DNA of 64,000 nt from Parascedosporium putredinis (taxonomy: Eukaryota; Ascomycota; Sordariomycetes; Microascales; Microascaceae), in the NCBI GenBank assembly GCA_949357655.1, contig CASHTG010000020.1, forward strand, positions 186,001 through 250,000, written 5' to 3'. Each line of letters starts with the position of its first letter. Within the stretch, counting starts at the first letter, position 1. The translations under genes and the position numbers were made by a program. Below are positions 35,962-48,564 of this stretch, piece after piece. Below the pieces are notes generated by a model. That model saw only the letters and a program-made list of their open reading frames with translations. It ran no database searches and was not told the origin of the DNA.

Positions 35962-38778
35962 TCAGAACAACAGCTCATCGTCGCTGCTCCCGCATTGCAC
36001 CCACGACGAAATCTTGCGCACAGTCTTGCGCCGGACCTTGTCGCCCACGCCCCGCGCCCCCGCCGTCCGCCGCCCCAGTTGCACGTTGCGCTTCACCGCG
36101 AGCGGCGACCGACCACCCCCGGCGGCGTCATCGTCATCGACATCATCGAGATCTCGTCGTCCGAGCTGTCCATCTCGGGAGGCGGAGGCGGAGGCTGAGG
36201 CACGCCGACCGCCTTGATAGCAGCCGTAGTCGTCGCCGTCGTCGTCGTCGTTGTGGCGCGCGTGGCCGACATCAACACCACCGTCTTCTTGCCGGCTCCC
36301 TTGGTCGTCGCGGTCGAGGCCATCGTCTTCGGGACCTTGCGCGTGATGCCCCGGTTCCGCAGCGGTTCCATAACGACCGCTGGCTCCTCTCGAGACTGCA
36401 AGGCCTGTCGCGACCGCGTGCTCGCGCGCGGCCCCATCCGGGCGCTCTGCCCCGCGGGCAACGGCGTGCGGAGGATCCATTCGCTGATACCCTCGTCCCA
36501 CCTCCACCCGGAATAAAGCGAGCTGTCCGCCTTGTTCGCTCCGCTTGCGGGCGGCCGCGCTACTACCCCGGGCGAGGGGATCCCCGCCCTTCTCGCTTCC
36601 GTGATGATGACGAGGAGGACAACGACACAGGCGTCTTCACGACGGAGATGCTTGCCTCGGCGTACGCCAAATCCCTCAGATCCCCGTCCTCTTGGCGAGG
36701 AGGAACGCCGCCTCCCTCCGCAAGTCTCCGACGCCATGGTGCCGCGCCAGCGTCAGCCCCGCCAGCGGCTCGCAAAGCGCCACCAGGTGCTCGTGGGCAG
36801 CGAGGCCCGCCGCCCCTCCTCCGCGAGCGCAGTGCTGCGCGACGGAGCAGATGAGCGAGACCGCGCCCTCGTAAAACTTTTTGTTCGCCGCGTCGGCGAA
36901 GCTGTTGCGCGGGGCCTCGATCCGAGCCTTGTCGCCTTTGTGCCCTTGGCGACCGGATGCGGCTGCGGCTGCAGCTGTCGCCATGTAGATGCTAAGCTCT
37001 AGTATGAGCTGTGAGTCCGTCGTCCGAACCCGCCGCCGCTCCTGGAGTTTGGCAAGCGAGCCGTTCAACGCGCAGAGGGCCGCTCGGAATATGCTGTTTG
37101 CTTTGCCTAGTATTATCGTGCCCGTACCCGTGCTCGTGCCCGCCGTAGTCGTGTTTGCTTCCACCTCCGTGCCCTTTACGCCCACATCCGTAGTTGTCGT
37201 CGTGGAGTCGTCGCCGATAAAGGTCGACATGATGGCCATCGCCGTGACCGCGCCCACCGTACTCGTAAACATTTGCGCCGGCGACCGCAGGCTCTTCCCT
37301 CTAGCGTCGTCATCTTCGTCGTCGTCGTCATCATCATCATCGGCACGGCTTCTGCCACCACCCGCGCTGGGGCCGGAACCGCGCGATCCCACCGAAAGCG
37401 AGTCCACGAGCGACGACACAGCCTCGTAAAAGAACTCGAGCGTCTGCGTGCAGGCCTCGCCTCGCACGACCAGCTTCTCGCTGAGGCCGCCCCAGACCGG
37501 CTCCAACGCCCGGATGCACAGCCACTCGCCCGAGAGGCGGTTTTCGCGCAGGAACCGGGCGAGGGTGCCGAACAGCGTCGGCCACAGCGCGTGCCTCTTG
37601 CAGAAGCTGACCAGGAGCTCGAGCGGCTCCAGCAGCCTCGGCTGGGGTGCCGGCACGTCCTGGCGCCGCGTGGCGGGCGGGTGGTGCTGCTCGAGGACCG
37701 CGACGAGGAGGGCGGCGGCCTCGTTTACGCACCCGCGCCGGGCGCAGACGGCAACGAGGCGCTTCGCCGCGACGAGGTCGAGCAGGGATTCGGCGATGGC
37801 GTCACGGAGCGCGGTCACCGCGTGGGCGCGCACCAGATGCCGCAGCGGCCGCCAACCTGTGGCCATGGCCCCGAACCCTTCGAGCTGGTTATACATGTCC
37901 TGCGTCGCGTCCTGGGCCTCGAGGCGGGACTTTTCGCCGAGGTGCTCGGCCTCGTTGGCGTCCCACTCCTCTATCCGTTTGAGCTGCTCGGGCACCTGGC
38001 GGAGGCACATGGCAATGAAAGACCGTGGGTGGGACGAGGACCCGGGCTGGCCCGTAGCCGTTGTCGCTGCTACTGTCCGGAGCAGCAGCGTGTCGAGGGC
38101 TTTGAGCAGCGCGTCGAGCTGTCGGTCCCTCTCGAGTTGAAGGTCGCTCTTCCCTTGGCAGGTGCTTGCGGGGTTGCTGTGTGGACCCGGGCGGGCGTCC
38201 TCGGGGACGGCGAGTCGGTTCCTGCGTCGCCTTGGTAGAGTCCTCGCTCTCACTCCGGCACAGGGACGGCATGCGGGGAGATCGGAGACGACGCCTGCCT
38301 CTCGCGCCATGCCCCGTATCCTTCGCACGATGGGTGTCGACATGAAGAGTTTGCCGGGTGTCTTGGGTCCAGCCCTCGCAACGGCGCTGGGGAGCTTGAA
38401 TGTGGCCTTGGATTTCCCGGCAGCGGCGGAGGAGGAGGAGGAGGAGGAGCTGGAGGAGGCGGCCATCTGGCGTTTTCTCTGGGAGTAAGTCACGCGCGGG
38501 CGTTTCGGCTTCAAAGGGTCGTACGCCTCATCGTCCTCGTTGGCGCTGTTCCTCTTCCGCCTGACTGGCTTCGTAGGCTCTCGTAGTTCCTGTCGGGTAA
38601 ACGCCGCCTCCACCTTGATCTGGCGGAGCTTGTTGAGGCTGACGTGGACGGGGCGCAAGAGGCGGAGGCACCGTTGAGCGGTCCAGTTTTGTGCGAGGTC
38701 GTCGCTCGGCGCGCTGGCCCCGGCCCGGCGGTAGGGACGGGTAGCGCTAGGCGGCGGTGTGTTGATAGCGATATCCAT
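35962..38778 (-). CDS. Large unrecognised low-complexity protein, possibly nuclear
   Basis: One long exon of about 939 residues. I do not recognise a domain. The N-terminus (QNWTAQRCLRLLRPVHVSLNKLR) looks structured and is probably the conserved head. It is followed by basic patches (VRRKRN, KPKRPRV), which could be nuclear localisation signals, and an 11-residue serine run. The centre (about residues 220-430) is alpha-helical in character, with many Leu/Ala/Glu. Then come an eight-residue Asp run, Thr-rich stretches and the C-terminal pieces SGWRWDEGISEWILRTPLP and KISSWVQCGSSDDELLF, the last a short acidic end. Frame breaks of one missing base occur at C4 36682-36685, at C4/G3 36566-36572 and at C5 36116-36120. 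The segment coded by 38165-38281 reads more naturally in another frame and may hold two further, compensating errors. It is head-to-head with CLU1. Confidence 0.7.
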
Positions 38779-40088
38779 GCTAGTGGAAGGGATAGGAAAG
38801 GATGTTGTGTGGTTAAGGATGATGGGGGATTAAGGGGTAAGCAATTATTCAGACATGTATCGATTGCGACATGATAGCTCTGTTTTTTTTTTTTTGTTTT
38901 CCTTTCTTTTTCTTTCCCGTCTTTTGTCTTGGAAGAATGGCCGAGGAGGGCTCGAGCTAAAGATGAATCGTGGAAGCGAAGAGAGTATCGTGCGCGGTCG
39001 AGCTGAGGTAAGAGAGGCCGAAGCGGCGTCGGTTGGAGGCTTGGTCGTTGGTAACTATTTTGCACGGAGGGGTAAGGATTGAAGAGGGAATAGGTGTTTT
39101 TCCTCGGTGACAGATCCCTAATGAATGATGATTTGAGGATGTGTTGATGTTGACGGTAGAAGAAGTGACTGACTCTTTCCAAGGGTAAGACTGGCTTGAC
39201 TGGGTTGCTGTCTCACTCCAAGTTCCGTCGCCCCTTCACAGTTGCTGTCTGTTCCACTTGCCCAAGATGGCGGCGGTACCGTGAGACCAGCGTCGTTGTT
39301 TAGTCTGCGGTTGCGATGTTTATATATTTCCCAATTGGGTTTAGACTTGTCTGGGGAACCCACAATTTCGGGTGCGTGTCCCTCGCGCCGCCAGTGGACA
39401 CCAGCTGCAAGAGAAAAGCTCTGCTCCCTGTCTCCTGTTCTTTGCCGTGCGCCCAGCTTCAATGGGCGAATGGACTTTTCTCTTTTTTTGTTCGCCCCCT
39501 TGTCAATTGGACGTTCCCAATTCCCGAGCTTTACCGGGTCCCGTTATGCAGAGCTACATCAGAGGGACCTGACCAAACCCAATTTCGCAGGGGAAAAGGG
39601 AGAGGAAAAAAAAAAAGAAAAAAAAGTTTGGAAGGGGAAAAAATCTCAGCCGTGACTTCCACGCTTCTTTCTGCTTCTCCTCGTCATACAACTTCTTTAA
39701 TCCTCCCAATTGGTCTTTGTCCAACCTATTCTTCTTTTTGCAAGCATCTGTCCTTTGCCCACCAAAAAGGTCAGCTACTTTCTTATTCTGAACATCTTTT
39801 CCTCTCTCTCTCTCTCTATAGACTCTTTTGTTTCTTTGTATACCTGGGCTCTTTCGGGAACGAAGAAAACAAAAGTTGCTACGGCTTGTTTCTTTTCTTC
39901 TTTTTGGGTAGCAAGACATCACCTGTCTCTTTTTTCTTTTTCCTTTTCGTGCTCGCCCTCTCACGGCCCCTTTTCGCATCCTCCTCCTCTGAGCTCGTCT
40001 TGTTGAGCTTCCCATCCTACTTGTTGAGTTTTTACGATCTACGACCTCGCATTTTGTCCACTGCTTGGTGGCTTCGAATTCAGAAAAC
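38779..40088. promoter_or_regulatory. Bidirectional upstream region of the unrecognised gene (-) and CLU1 (+)
   Basis: These 1.3 kb lie between two divergent start codons. The CLU1 side is strongly C/T-rich from about 39660, includes a CT run at 39805-39820 followed by TATAG, and may carry a 5' UTR intron. The other side has a T run at 38883-38895. No individual site is claimed. Confidence 0.5.
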
Positions 40089-43000
40089 ATGGCCCAACAG
40101 GAGTCTCCATCTTCTCAGACCAAAGGTTCGTCTTCTTCCTTCTCCCTTGCTCCTCTCCCTCCCATGCCTGACTTTCTGTTGCTTGCGCCGTCATCGTATC
40201 CCCCGTCCTTCATCTCACCCATAGCTCCTCCTTGCCTGTGCTGACCATGCCCTCCGCTACTATAGAGAATGGTGTCTCTCCTGATACCACCGTGACGAAC
40301 GGCCCTAATCCCGAGGGCGCTGAAGCTCCCGAGGAGCAAGGCGACTGTGAGTTGATCGCATCCGAAGCGCAACTGGCGCTCTCCCATCCTCATCTTTAGC
40401 TTCGCCTCCGGCTGACTTGACCCCTTAAAAGCTATCGTGACCCTGACCGTGGTCCTTCCTCATGCCCCTGAGAAGATCCAGGTGCAGGTTAGTGTCCATC
40501 CTCATCTTGAGCCTCGGTCCGAGGACACCACACTTTTGCATATCCTTGTCTTCTAACCGAATGCGTTTTTCCCATCTTTTAGGTCTCCACAGCCGAACAG
40601 GTTCACGAAGTCCGACAGTCCCTCATCGACCTTCAAGCCGCCTTCCAATACACATGCTTCCGTCTCGAACACAACGGAGAGCGTCTCAATGACTTTGTAG
40701 CCCTGTCCGAGGTTCCCGGCCTGGTCGAAAACCCGGAGATCAAGCTTGTCGAGGAGCCTTACACCGAAAGGGAGGCCCGTCTTCACTTTGTTAGGATCCG
40801 CGAGCTCATTGGCGCTGCCGGTGACCGAAGCGACATCACCTACGGTATCCTTCCTGGTGCCTCGCTTCTCAGCGATCTGTCCGTCGAGCAGAGCGCCGAC
40901 ACCGAGAAGTCGCCCGTTGCCGATTACGACTTCCAGGCGACCCCTACCCTCACCTCCTCGTCCCCGCCGCCGAGGATGCCGCGCCCAAGACATTGAAGTC
41001 GATCGCCTTGTCGTCGTGGCACCCTCCTCCCTGCCATCTCCGCCAGAAGGGTCACTTGATGTACCTCGTCGCTACTACCAACGAGGGTGAGCAATACCAG
41101 ATCACCTCCCACGTCGGAGGTTTCTACGTCAATAAGTCATCCAACGCCAAGTTCGATCCCTTCCCTAAGGGTACCCCCAAGGGCTACCAATCCCATTCTC
41201 TCCTCACTCTCATTGAAGCCATCTCCCCCAGCTTCACCGAGTCCCTTGCCAAGCTCCACGAGCACAATGGCCGCAAGGATCCTCTCGCGGCCTTCCAAAT
41301 TACCCACGCCATCCCCGCCGCCCCCTGGGCCGTGCCGTCCTCTAGCGCGCCCCAGTGCGCGCACCAACCCGACCCGGCTAGGTCTCAAGAGACCTACCTG
41401 ATTGGCGGCATTGAGAATGCCGACACTCTTCGAGACTGGAACGAGGAGTTCCAGTCCGCCAAGGAGCACCCCAGGGAGTCTGTCCACGATCGCGTCTTCC
41501 GCGAGCGTCTCCTCGCCAAGTTCTTCGCCGATTACGTCGATGCCGCCACCCGTGGCGCCATGATGGTGGCCCGGGGCGAGATTCCCCGCTCAACCCCACC
41601 GAATGCACGGATGCGCAGATCTTTGTGTACAACAACATCTTCTTCTCCTTCGGCGCTGACGGCGTCGGCACCTTCACCTCGGAGGGCGGCGACGAGGCTG
41701 CTCGCGTCGCCACGAGCAAGGACGTTGCCGGCGTGCGTCTCGTCAACCAGCTCGACATTGACGGCCTTTTCACTGCCGCCACCGTCGTCGTAGACTACCT
41801 CGGCAAGCGCGTTGTTGGCCAGAGCATCGTCCCCGGCATCTTCAAGCAGCGCGAGCCTGGCGAGCACCAGATCGACTATGGTGGTGTCGACGGCAAGGAC
41901 GTCGTCACCGCTGATGAGCGGTTTGCTGTTCCCTTTGAGAAGCTGTCTCGCGCGCTCAAGGTCAAGAAGCACCCCGTGTGGGACAAGGAGGGTAAGCGCT
42001 TCGACCTCGAGGCTAGTGTGGAAACTAAGGGTCTCTTGGGCACTGACGGTCGCAAGTACGTGCTCGACCTCTACCGCGTCTCGCCCGTGGACATCGCCTG
42101 GCTCGAGGAGACCGAGTCCGATGAGGCGGCCAAGAGCGGCGCTACCTACCCCCACAGGATGACGGTCCTCCGCCCCGAGCTCGTGGACCTCTACGCGAGG
42201 CAGAAGATGAAGGAGTGGGTTGATGCTGAGTTGGCCAGCCGCGCCAAGGCCAAGGAGAGCGAGGCCAAGGAAGACGATAAGAAGGCTGAAGAGGAGGGCG
42301 AGGAGGAGAAGGAGGAGAAGGAGGGAGAAGAGAAGAAGCCGGATCCTCGGGATCAGATTGACCTCTCCAAGTTCCGCTTCGCCCTCAACCCTGACGTCTA
42401 TAGCGGCCAAGTGCCCCAGACGGACGAGGAGAAGGCCGAACTCGAGGCTGACGAGCAAAAGGTGCGCGAGATTTGCCAGCACCTCCGTGACGGCGTCATC
42501 GCCGGCTTCCTCAAGGACCTGGTCGAGTCAGATGCTGGTTTCCCCATGGACGGCACCTCGCTCAGCCGCCAGCTCCATAAGCGGGGTATTAACGTCCGAT
42601 ACCTGGGTAAGATTGCTTCCCAGTGCACCGACGCCCGTCTCCGGTGCCTGCTGGAAGTCTGCGTCCAGGACATGGTCTCTAGGGCCTTCAAGCATGTCAT
42701 TTCCGGCTACCTCCGCCGCCTCCCCTACACCCTGGCCCCGGCCTGCTTGGCCCACCTCCTCAACTGCTTGCTGGGCTTCCGCGTAAACCCCAAGCCCACC
42801 GCCGACGTCGACCCGGCCCTGGCCTCGCTCTACTCAGAGGCGGACCTGTCTTTCGAGAAGGTCACGCCCCAGAGCATCCGCGCCAGCGTCGAGGAGCAGG
42901 TTGCCCAGCGATTCAGGTTCAACCTGCCTGAGGGCTGGGCCGAGCAGATTAAGCCCCGCCAGCTCCTCCGTGAGGTCAGCCTCAAGCTCGGCCTCCAGCT

Positions 43001-44219
43001 CCAGGCTCGCGAGTTCAACTTTGGCACCGAGGCCGCGACTGAGCAGGGATCCGTCGCGCAGCAGCAACCCGCCAACGGCCAGAAGGAGGCCTCGTCCGGT
43101 GCCGGATCAGGCGACGCTAACGCTAGCAAGAAGAAGAAGAAGAAGCCCGCGCGCGACAGCTCGCCTGCCTCGACGGCGTCCAACGCCTCCCCTAGCACCT
43201 TTACGGCCGACGACATCCTCAACATCGTCCCCGTCGTTAAGCACTCGGCGCCCCGCAGCGCGCTCGCCGAAGAGGCTCTCGAGGCCGGCAGGATCTCCAT
43301 CATCCAGAACCAGCGCCAGCTGGGCCAGGAGCTCCTCCTCGAGTCTCTCTCGTTGCACGAGCAGATTTACGGCATCGTGCACCCCGAGGTGGCGCGTGCC
43401 TACAACACGCTGTCGATGCTCTACTTCCAGATGGATGAGAAGGAGATTGCCGTGGAGCTCGCCAAGAAGGCGGTGGTGGTTTCGGAGCGCACCGTCGGTA
43501 TCGACGCGCCCGAGACGCTCCTCAACTACCTCAACCTCGGACTCTTTGTTCACCAGGCGGGTGACAGCAAGGCGGCGCTCACGTACGTCAGGCACGCGCT
43601 CTCGCTGTGGAAGATCATCTACGGACCGGACCACCCCGACTCCATCACGACGATCAACAACGCGGCGGTGATGCTCCAGCACCTCAAGGCGTACCATGAG
43701 TCGCGCTTGTGGTTCGAGGAGTCGCTCCGCGTGTGCGAAAAGGTGTTTGGCAAGCAGTCGATCAATGCGGCCACGCTCCTGTTCCAGCTGGCGCAGGCGC
43801 TCGCACTCGACCACGACTCCAAGGCGGCGGTGAACCGCATGCGCGAGTCGTACAACATCTTCCTCAACGAGCTCGGCCCCGAGGACAAGAACACCAAGGA
43901 GGCGGAGAGCTGGCTCGAGCAGCTGACGCAAAACGCCGTCTCCATCGCCAAGCAGGCCAAGGACATGCAGGCCCGCCGCCTCAAGGCCGGCGTCCGCGTT
44001 GCCAACACGCGCACCGTTCTCGGCCAGGCTCCGGCCGGCGGCGTCAGGGCTGGCGTCGTGCCCTCAGTCGCTGCCCCCGGCGACGTGTCCAGCGTGGACC
44101 CCGGAGCATCGACGAACTCCTCCGCTACATTGAGGGCTCGGATCAGAAGGGCAAGAAGCAGACCCCCAAGGGCGGCAAGAGTAACCCCAAGAGGAGGAGC
44201 TGCGTCGGCCTCGAAATAA
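40089..44219 (+). CDS. CLU1: Clustered mitochondria protein Clu1/Tif31 (eIF3-associated)
   Basis: Four exons: 40089-40125, 40266-40346, 40432-40487 and 40583 to the stop, about 1270 residues. CLU proteins are cytosolic, bind mRNA, associate with eIF3, and keep mitochondria dispersed. A ubiquitin-like N-terminal region (IVTLTVVLPHAPEKIQVQ) is followed by SSWHPPPCHLRQKGHLMYLV. The CLU domain (about residues 330-590) contains DTLRDWNEEFQSAKEHPRES, VYNNIFFSFGADGVGTF and IDYGGVDGKD. A Lys/Glu-rich linker, the eIF3 p135 region (about 650-830) and tetratricopeptide repeats (about 950-1185, with MLYFQMDEKEIAVELAKKA) complete it. One base is missing at C4 40941-40944, C4 41584-41587 and C4 44099-44102. 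After the last, the frame runs to 44368 unless a further change near 44190 gives RGGAASASK and the stop at 44219, which I prefer. Confidence 0.93.
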
Positions 44220-46083
44220 ATACAACAGGAAACTTGAGGGGCCAGGCCCTCTTTTTGTTTCGAGAAAACGCCCCCATAACCTTTTCTTCTCTCTTCTCGC
44301 ATCCTCCCTCTCTACACTTACACATCATAATCTATGTATTATATATGAGAGGTGGCCTACCCTCCTGAGGAGGGTTGTCTCCTTTCTTGACCTCTGTCTC
44401 CCTCACTGTATTCTTTTACCCTCCCCCTTTTTTTTTTCTTGCATACATCCATGTTTTTGTTTATTTGGCCCGAGATGTCCAAAAATTAGCTCTCTCCTCT
44501 TCCTCTGGTCCTCTTCCTCACTCACATCCCCCGCCTCCCGCCCTTCTATTTTTGATTTTTCGAAATTGAGGCCGGCCTTGGCTTTTGTTGTAATTTTATT
44601 TATCCATCCTCTTGTCTGGTTTTGCATTACATTGGCGGAAAATAAAAAGCGGAGGCGCGAAGCTGGATGTCGTGGGAAAGAAAAAGACTGGCGCCGAGGT
44701 AGAGATGGCGATTGCTTTGTGGGAACAAGAAGAGATGAAATGTTGTGCCCGGTGACGGAAAATAAAAGCAACAGGAGAGAGAGGGAGTTTCTCTTTAGAG
44801 CTCGCGTGTATGAACAAGAGGCAAAAAGTAAAAATATCAAAATCTATTTGGACAACAATGAGCGACTCCTTGGCCCCCTTCCCAGGTGATTTCAACTTGT
44901 GGTGTTAGCCTTGATGCTTTTCCGATCCTTAAAGAAGTCCAAGTCGAGAAGAGGAAGCGGGAACACACTTGCAAGATCATTGTCCAAGGAAACATGGAAA
45001 CAGAAAGCTAGTGCGTGCGTAGACAGACAGTGTAGGTGCTTTAGTTGGCTCGTTATCGAGAGGAAAGGGAATTCGGCTTCTTCTGGTGGACGTGGGCAAA
45101 ACATCATGGATCTATCACGGCGAGAAAAACGGCAAGAGTCAAAAGTCGGGACGAAGAAAAAGAGAACACCAGAGTCTTGGAAGGAGGAAGGAAAAAGAGG
45201 ACCTCATTCCTTGTCCTCTGCTCAGATATATCGTCATTACCAACATCCGATCGACCTAGATCCCAAAACCTTTGTGATCGAGAAGAAGAGATGGAAAAAA
45301 TATATATATCTCAATATAAATAGAACCGTTTCCCTTCCCTCGCCTTGGGAGAAAAGAGGAAAAAGAAAAAGCACAAGGACCGCCCACTACGTCCGGTTAC
45401 CCGTTTTGATCTATCAGGTGCACCGGTGCTTCCCGCCGCCGCCCCTGTTCTTTTGCTAATCCGAGTGACAGCGCCGAAAGGAAAAAGAAAGAAAGATTCG
45501 TAAAAGGAACAAGGAGAAGAGAACAAGGTAGAGATGGAGAATCGAAACCAAGCAAGTACAAACACTCCCTGACCCACAGTCTGTTCTGCTCATTGCCCCA
45601 TCATTAGGAACGAATGAATAGGCGAGCACAAAGAAGGCCGAGACGAGTCAGGGGAATCCCATTACGAAGAGTGAAGAGAAAAATGGGAGGAACTGGTACG
45701 GGAAGAGAAGAGAATGGTAAACGACTCGCGAAGAGAAGAAAAGAGAAACGCCGGTAACCGGGAAACGCCAGAAAATACTTTTGGGAGAAAAGAAAAAGAA
45801 AAAGTAGCAAAAAGGCGAGAAGTGGGAAGAGAGCAGGATCCAACCTCTTCTCAAGAGGTTCGGCTTCCTGCAAAAGAACCACTCAACAGAGTCTCGTTAC
45901 CCGCTGGGGTGAAAGAGCTAGAGCGTTTGGCGGATCGGCATCAAGTATAAACAACAAGAAAAGAAAGAAGAGTAATGAAAAGGAGGCAAGAGAGGCAAAC
46001 AAATACATAGAAGGGTAATAAAAAGGCAACGATTTTCCCTCCTCCTCTTCTACTAGCGAAATGGAGGAGACAAGGGTTTCGGC
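44220..46083. other. Convergent 3' spacer between CLU1 and the forkhead gene
   Basis: Non-coding by inspection. It is T/C-rich just after CLU1 and A/G-rich towards the forkhead gene, as expected for two converging 3' UTRs. Short frames encode only Lys/Arg- or Phe/Leu-rich translations. Confidence 0.5.
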
Positions 46084-48564
46084 TTAAAAGGCATCCCGCG
46101 CCTTCGCGATAGGTACGCCCTCGCTCACGGGTGCGTGGTACGACCCAATGCTTTGGAATCCCCTGATGACGCGCAAGTTAGTTAGGAAAGAAAAGAAAAG
46201 GAAAAGAGGAACAACGTACTTGGCCAAATCGAACCCCTGGTCCTCCTCTAGATCTACACCACCTCCACCGCTCTCCGAGGGTGGTTCCGGTGGAGGTTTC
46301 GAGGGGCTAAGAACGGGTGACTTGATCGGCCGCGCCGGCGGGCTACTGCTGTGCGGTAACAGGCCCCCGCCTCCACCCCCACCCAGTCTCCGGGACGGGC
46401 TGGCGTCGAACTGGGCCGCGGGGCGAAGGGGAGTGCTCCCAATGTCGGCGTACTTCCAAAATGGCGCGGGCGAGCTTGTGGGCATGTGCTGGCTGGGCCG
46501 GGGTGCTGTCGATGGCGGAGCGAGGCGGGGGTGCACCCGCGGGGTGCGGGAGTGACAAACGAAGCATTCTCGTCCTGGAGGTACGATGACGCTAGCGTTG
46601 GCGACTGCGGTTGGTACGTCGAGCTCGTCGGCGCCGCGCTGGGCACTGGTTTTCGCGGCCGTGGCAGGGGCTACCATCGCTGGGTAGGGCGGCTCCGCCT
46701 CTTCGGCCCCGGCTGCGGTCGGGTGTGGATTGAGGGATGGCGAGGGAGGAGGAGCCGGGCGGAGGCGAGTGGATGGGGGATAGCTTGCGCTTGCGGGCCG
46801 AGGCTGGGTCCCGCGCGAGAGTGATGTAGTTGACGTGGCTGGGCGACGAGGGCGCCGAGCTACCCCGGTGGCCCCCGCGACCGCCCTTGAACGCGTTGCG
46901 AATCATTTCATCCTTGTACTCGTTGACAATCTGCCACTTCATACCCTTGCCCGGCTCGTCAGTAGACCTGGGTACTTTTTCAAAGGCCTTGTTCAGTGAG
47001 AGATTGTGCCGAATGGAGTTCTGCAGCAGGGGCGAGCGCAACAGTGGTTAGCAAAAAAAAAGAACAAGAAAATTACGACTGGCAAAAAGAGAGGAAAAAG
47101 GAGGATAAGAGAAGCTCAGGGCGAGAATCCCACGTACCTGCCAACCGGCGGGCTCCTGATGCCTGTAGTAGGCGTAGTTGTCCATGATAAAGTTGTAGAT
47201 GCCGTTCAGGTTCAGTTTGCCGTCGTCCGTGTGCAGGATAGACTGGGTAATCATCTGGGCGTAGCTGAACTGGGGTTTGATGTGGCGGTTATCGTCCTTG
47301 GACAGGTCAATCTCGAGAGACATGCCAAACGGCGTCGCGCTGCCGGGGGCCTGCGGCGAAGTCATCTGGACCATGGTCGTGCGCCGGCGGGCCGCCGAGG
47401 GAGGGGTCCCGGGGCGGCGATAATTGGGCGGGGCGGGCGCGATGATTTGCTGCGAAGGCCCGCTCTGGCTGCTCCGGGAGGCCTTGGAGGCCGAGGGAGC
47501 CGAAGACGGCAGGTCGTCCGACGGTTGCGTCGTGGAGATGAAGGGCGCTGGCGCGGGGCTGGGCAGCTCCGAGGGGCTGATGCCTGCCCTCTGAAGGTAG
47601 GTTTCGTGTATGTGCAGGGGCTGATCTCGGTGGGGAGCACAAACATCATCTCGACGCCGCCAATCTCAATGACCTCGCCGCTGGCGAGGGCGCGCGAGGT
47701 GCCCGACTTCATGGGCTCGCCATTGATTTTTGCGCCGTTGCGGCCCTTGACCCGGAAAAACCACTGCTCCTCCTTGGTGTCGAAGCCGATCATGGCATGC
47801 TGGCGCGAGACCGTCTTGCTCGGGCCCAGGTCGATGTGAACAAAGTCGTCGTCTTCTTCGGTGGGGGTTGGGCGCGGGAGGATCGAGGCGCGGCCAATGT
47901 TGACGTCGAGCTTGGTGATGTAAAAGTCCAGTCCTGGGCAGCCACTTTGGCGTACGCCTTGACCCCGTCCTTGTTCGCTTCGTGGATCGCGTTGGAGTGG
48001 TCCTTGCTCGCCTGAATGCGCTGGTCCTTGGGCGTAGTGAGGTAGTGCACGACCCTGGACACGAGCTGGTCTCCTTCGCTTGCGTTGCCGAGCGCGGATT
48101 CTTCCTCCTCGACGGGATCGGTGGACGGCATGAGGACATGTGCCGACGAGGGCCCGGCTGTGGCGTTGGAGCTTACCGCCGCTGTGGAAGACGGTTCATC
48201 GACCTACAGAGAGTAGAGTCGCAATGTTAGCCCAGATGCTCTAGGTCCTCCTTGGAGACGAGAATAAGCCACGGGCCCGTATTCCCGGCAGCGCTTCGCC
48301 CTTTTTTTGTCTCTCCTTCTTCGCCGCCAGGCGCAAACACGCTGGGGAGAGTTTGAACGCGAACGAGTTCGCGCTCTTTCGACCCGCCCCATTCCCTACC
48401 CCTCTCTCCTCCCCAAAGAATGAGGCCCATATTCCCCACTCCATATTCAAAGCTTACCTTCCTCCTGCGCTTCGCAGGACGTGTGGGAGAGGAATCGAGA
48501 GCAGCAGAGGTCTCCCTCTTTGGCTCGCGACGGGCCTTTGTGACCGTCGCGCAGACGGAGGCAT
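46084..48564 (-). CDS. Forkhead transcription factor with FHA domain (Fkh1/Fkh2 type)
   Basis: Four exons on the minus strand: 48564-48458, 48203-47138, 47020-46220 and 46162-46084, 685 residues when frame breaks are allowed for. Fkh1/Fkh2-type factors bind forkhead sites, drive G2/M genes and in moulds affect development. A basic N-terminus ends in PAKRRRK. The FHA phosphopeptide-binding domain (about 125-221) shows DVNIGRAS, KTVSRQHAMIGF and GRNGAKINGE. The forkhead DNA-binding domain (about 340-440) shows KPQFSYAQMITQSIL, NGIYNFIMDNYAYYR and, across an intron, NSIRHNLSLNKAFEKVPR. The C-terminal part includes PSQHMPTSSPAPFWKYADIG, also typical of this group. Five frame breaks of one missing base lie at G3 48532-48534, A4 47922-47925, G4 47617-47620, G4 46667-46670 and G4 46541-46544. 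Every exon length then fits. Confidence 0.93.

Noticed and set aside
36676..38238. Long plus-strand frames opposite the unrecognised gene
   Set aside because: They are Arg/Ala/Pro-rich antisense translations of GC-rich coding sequence, whereas the minus strand has one continuous 700-codon frame.
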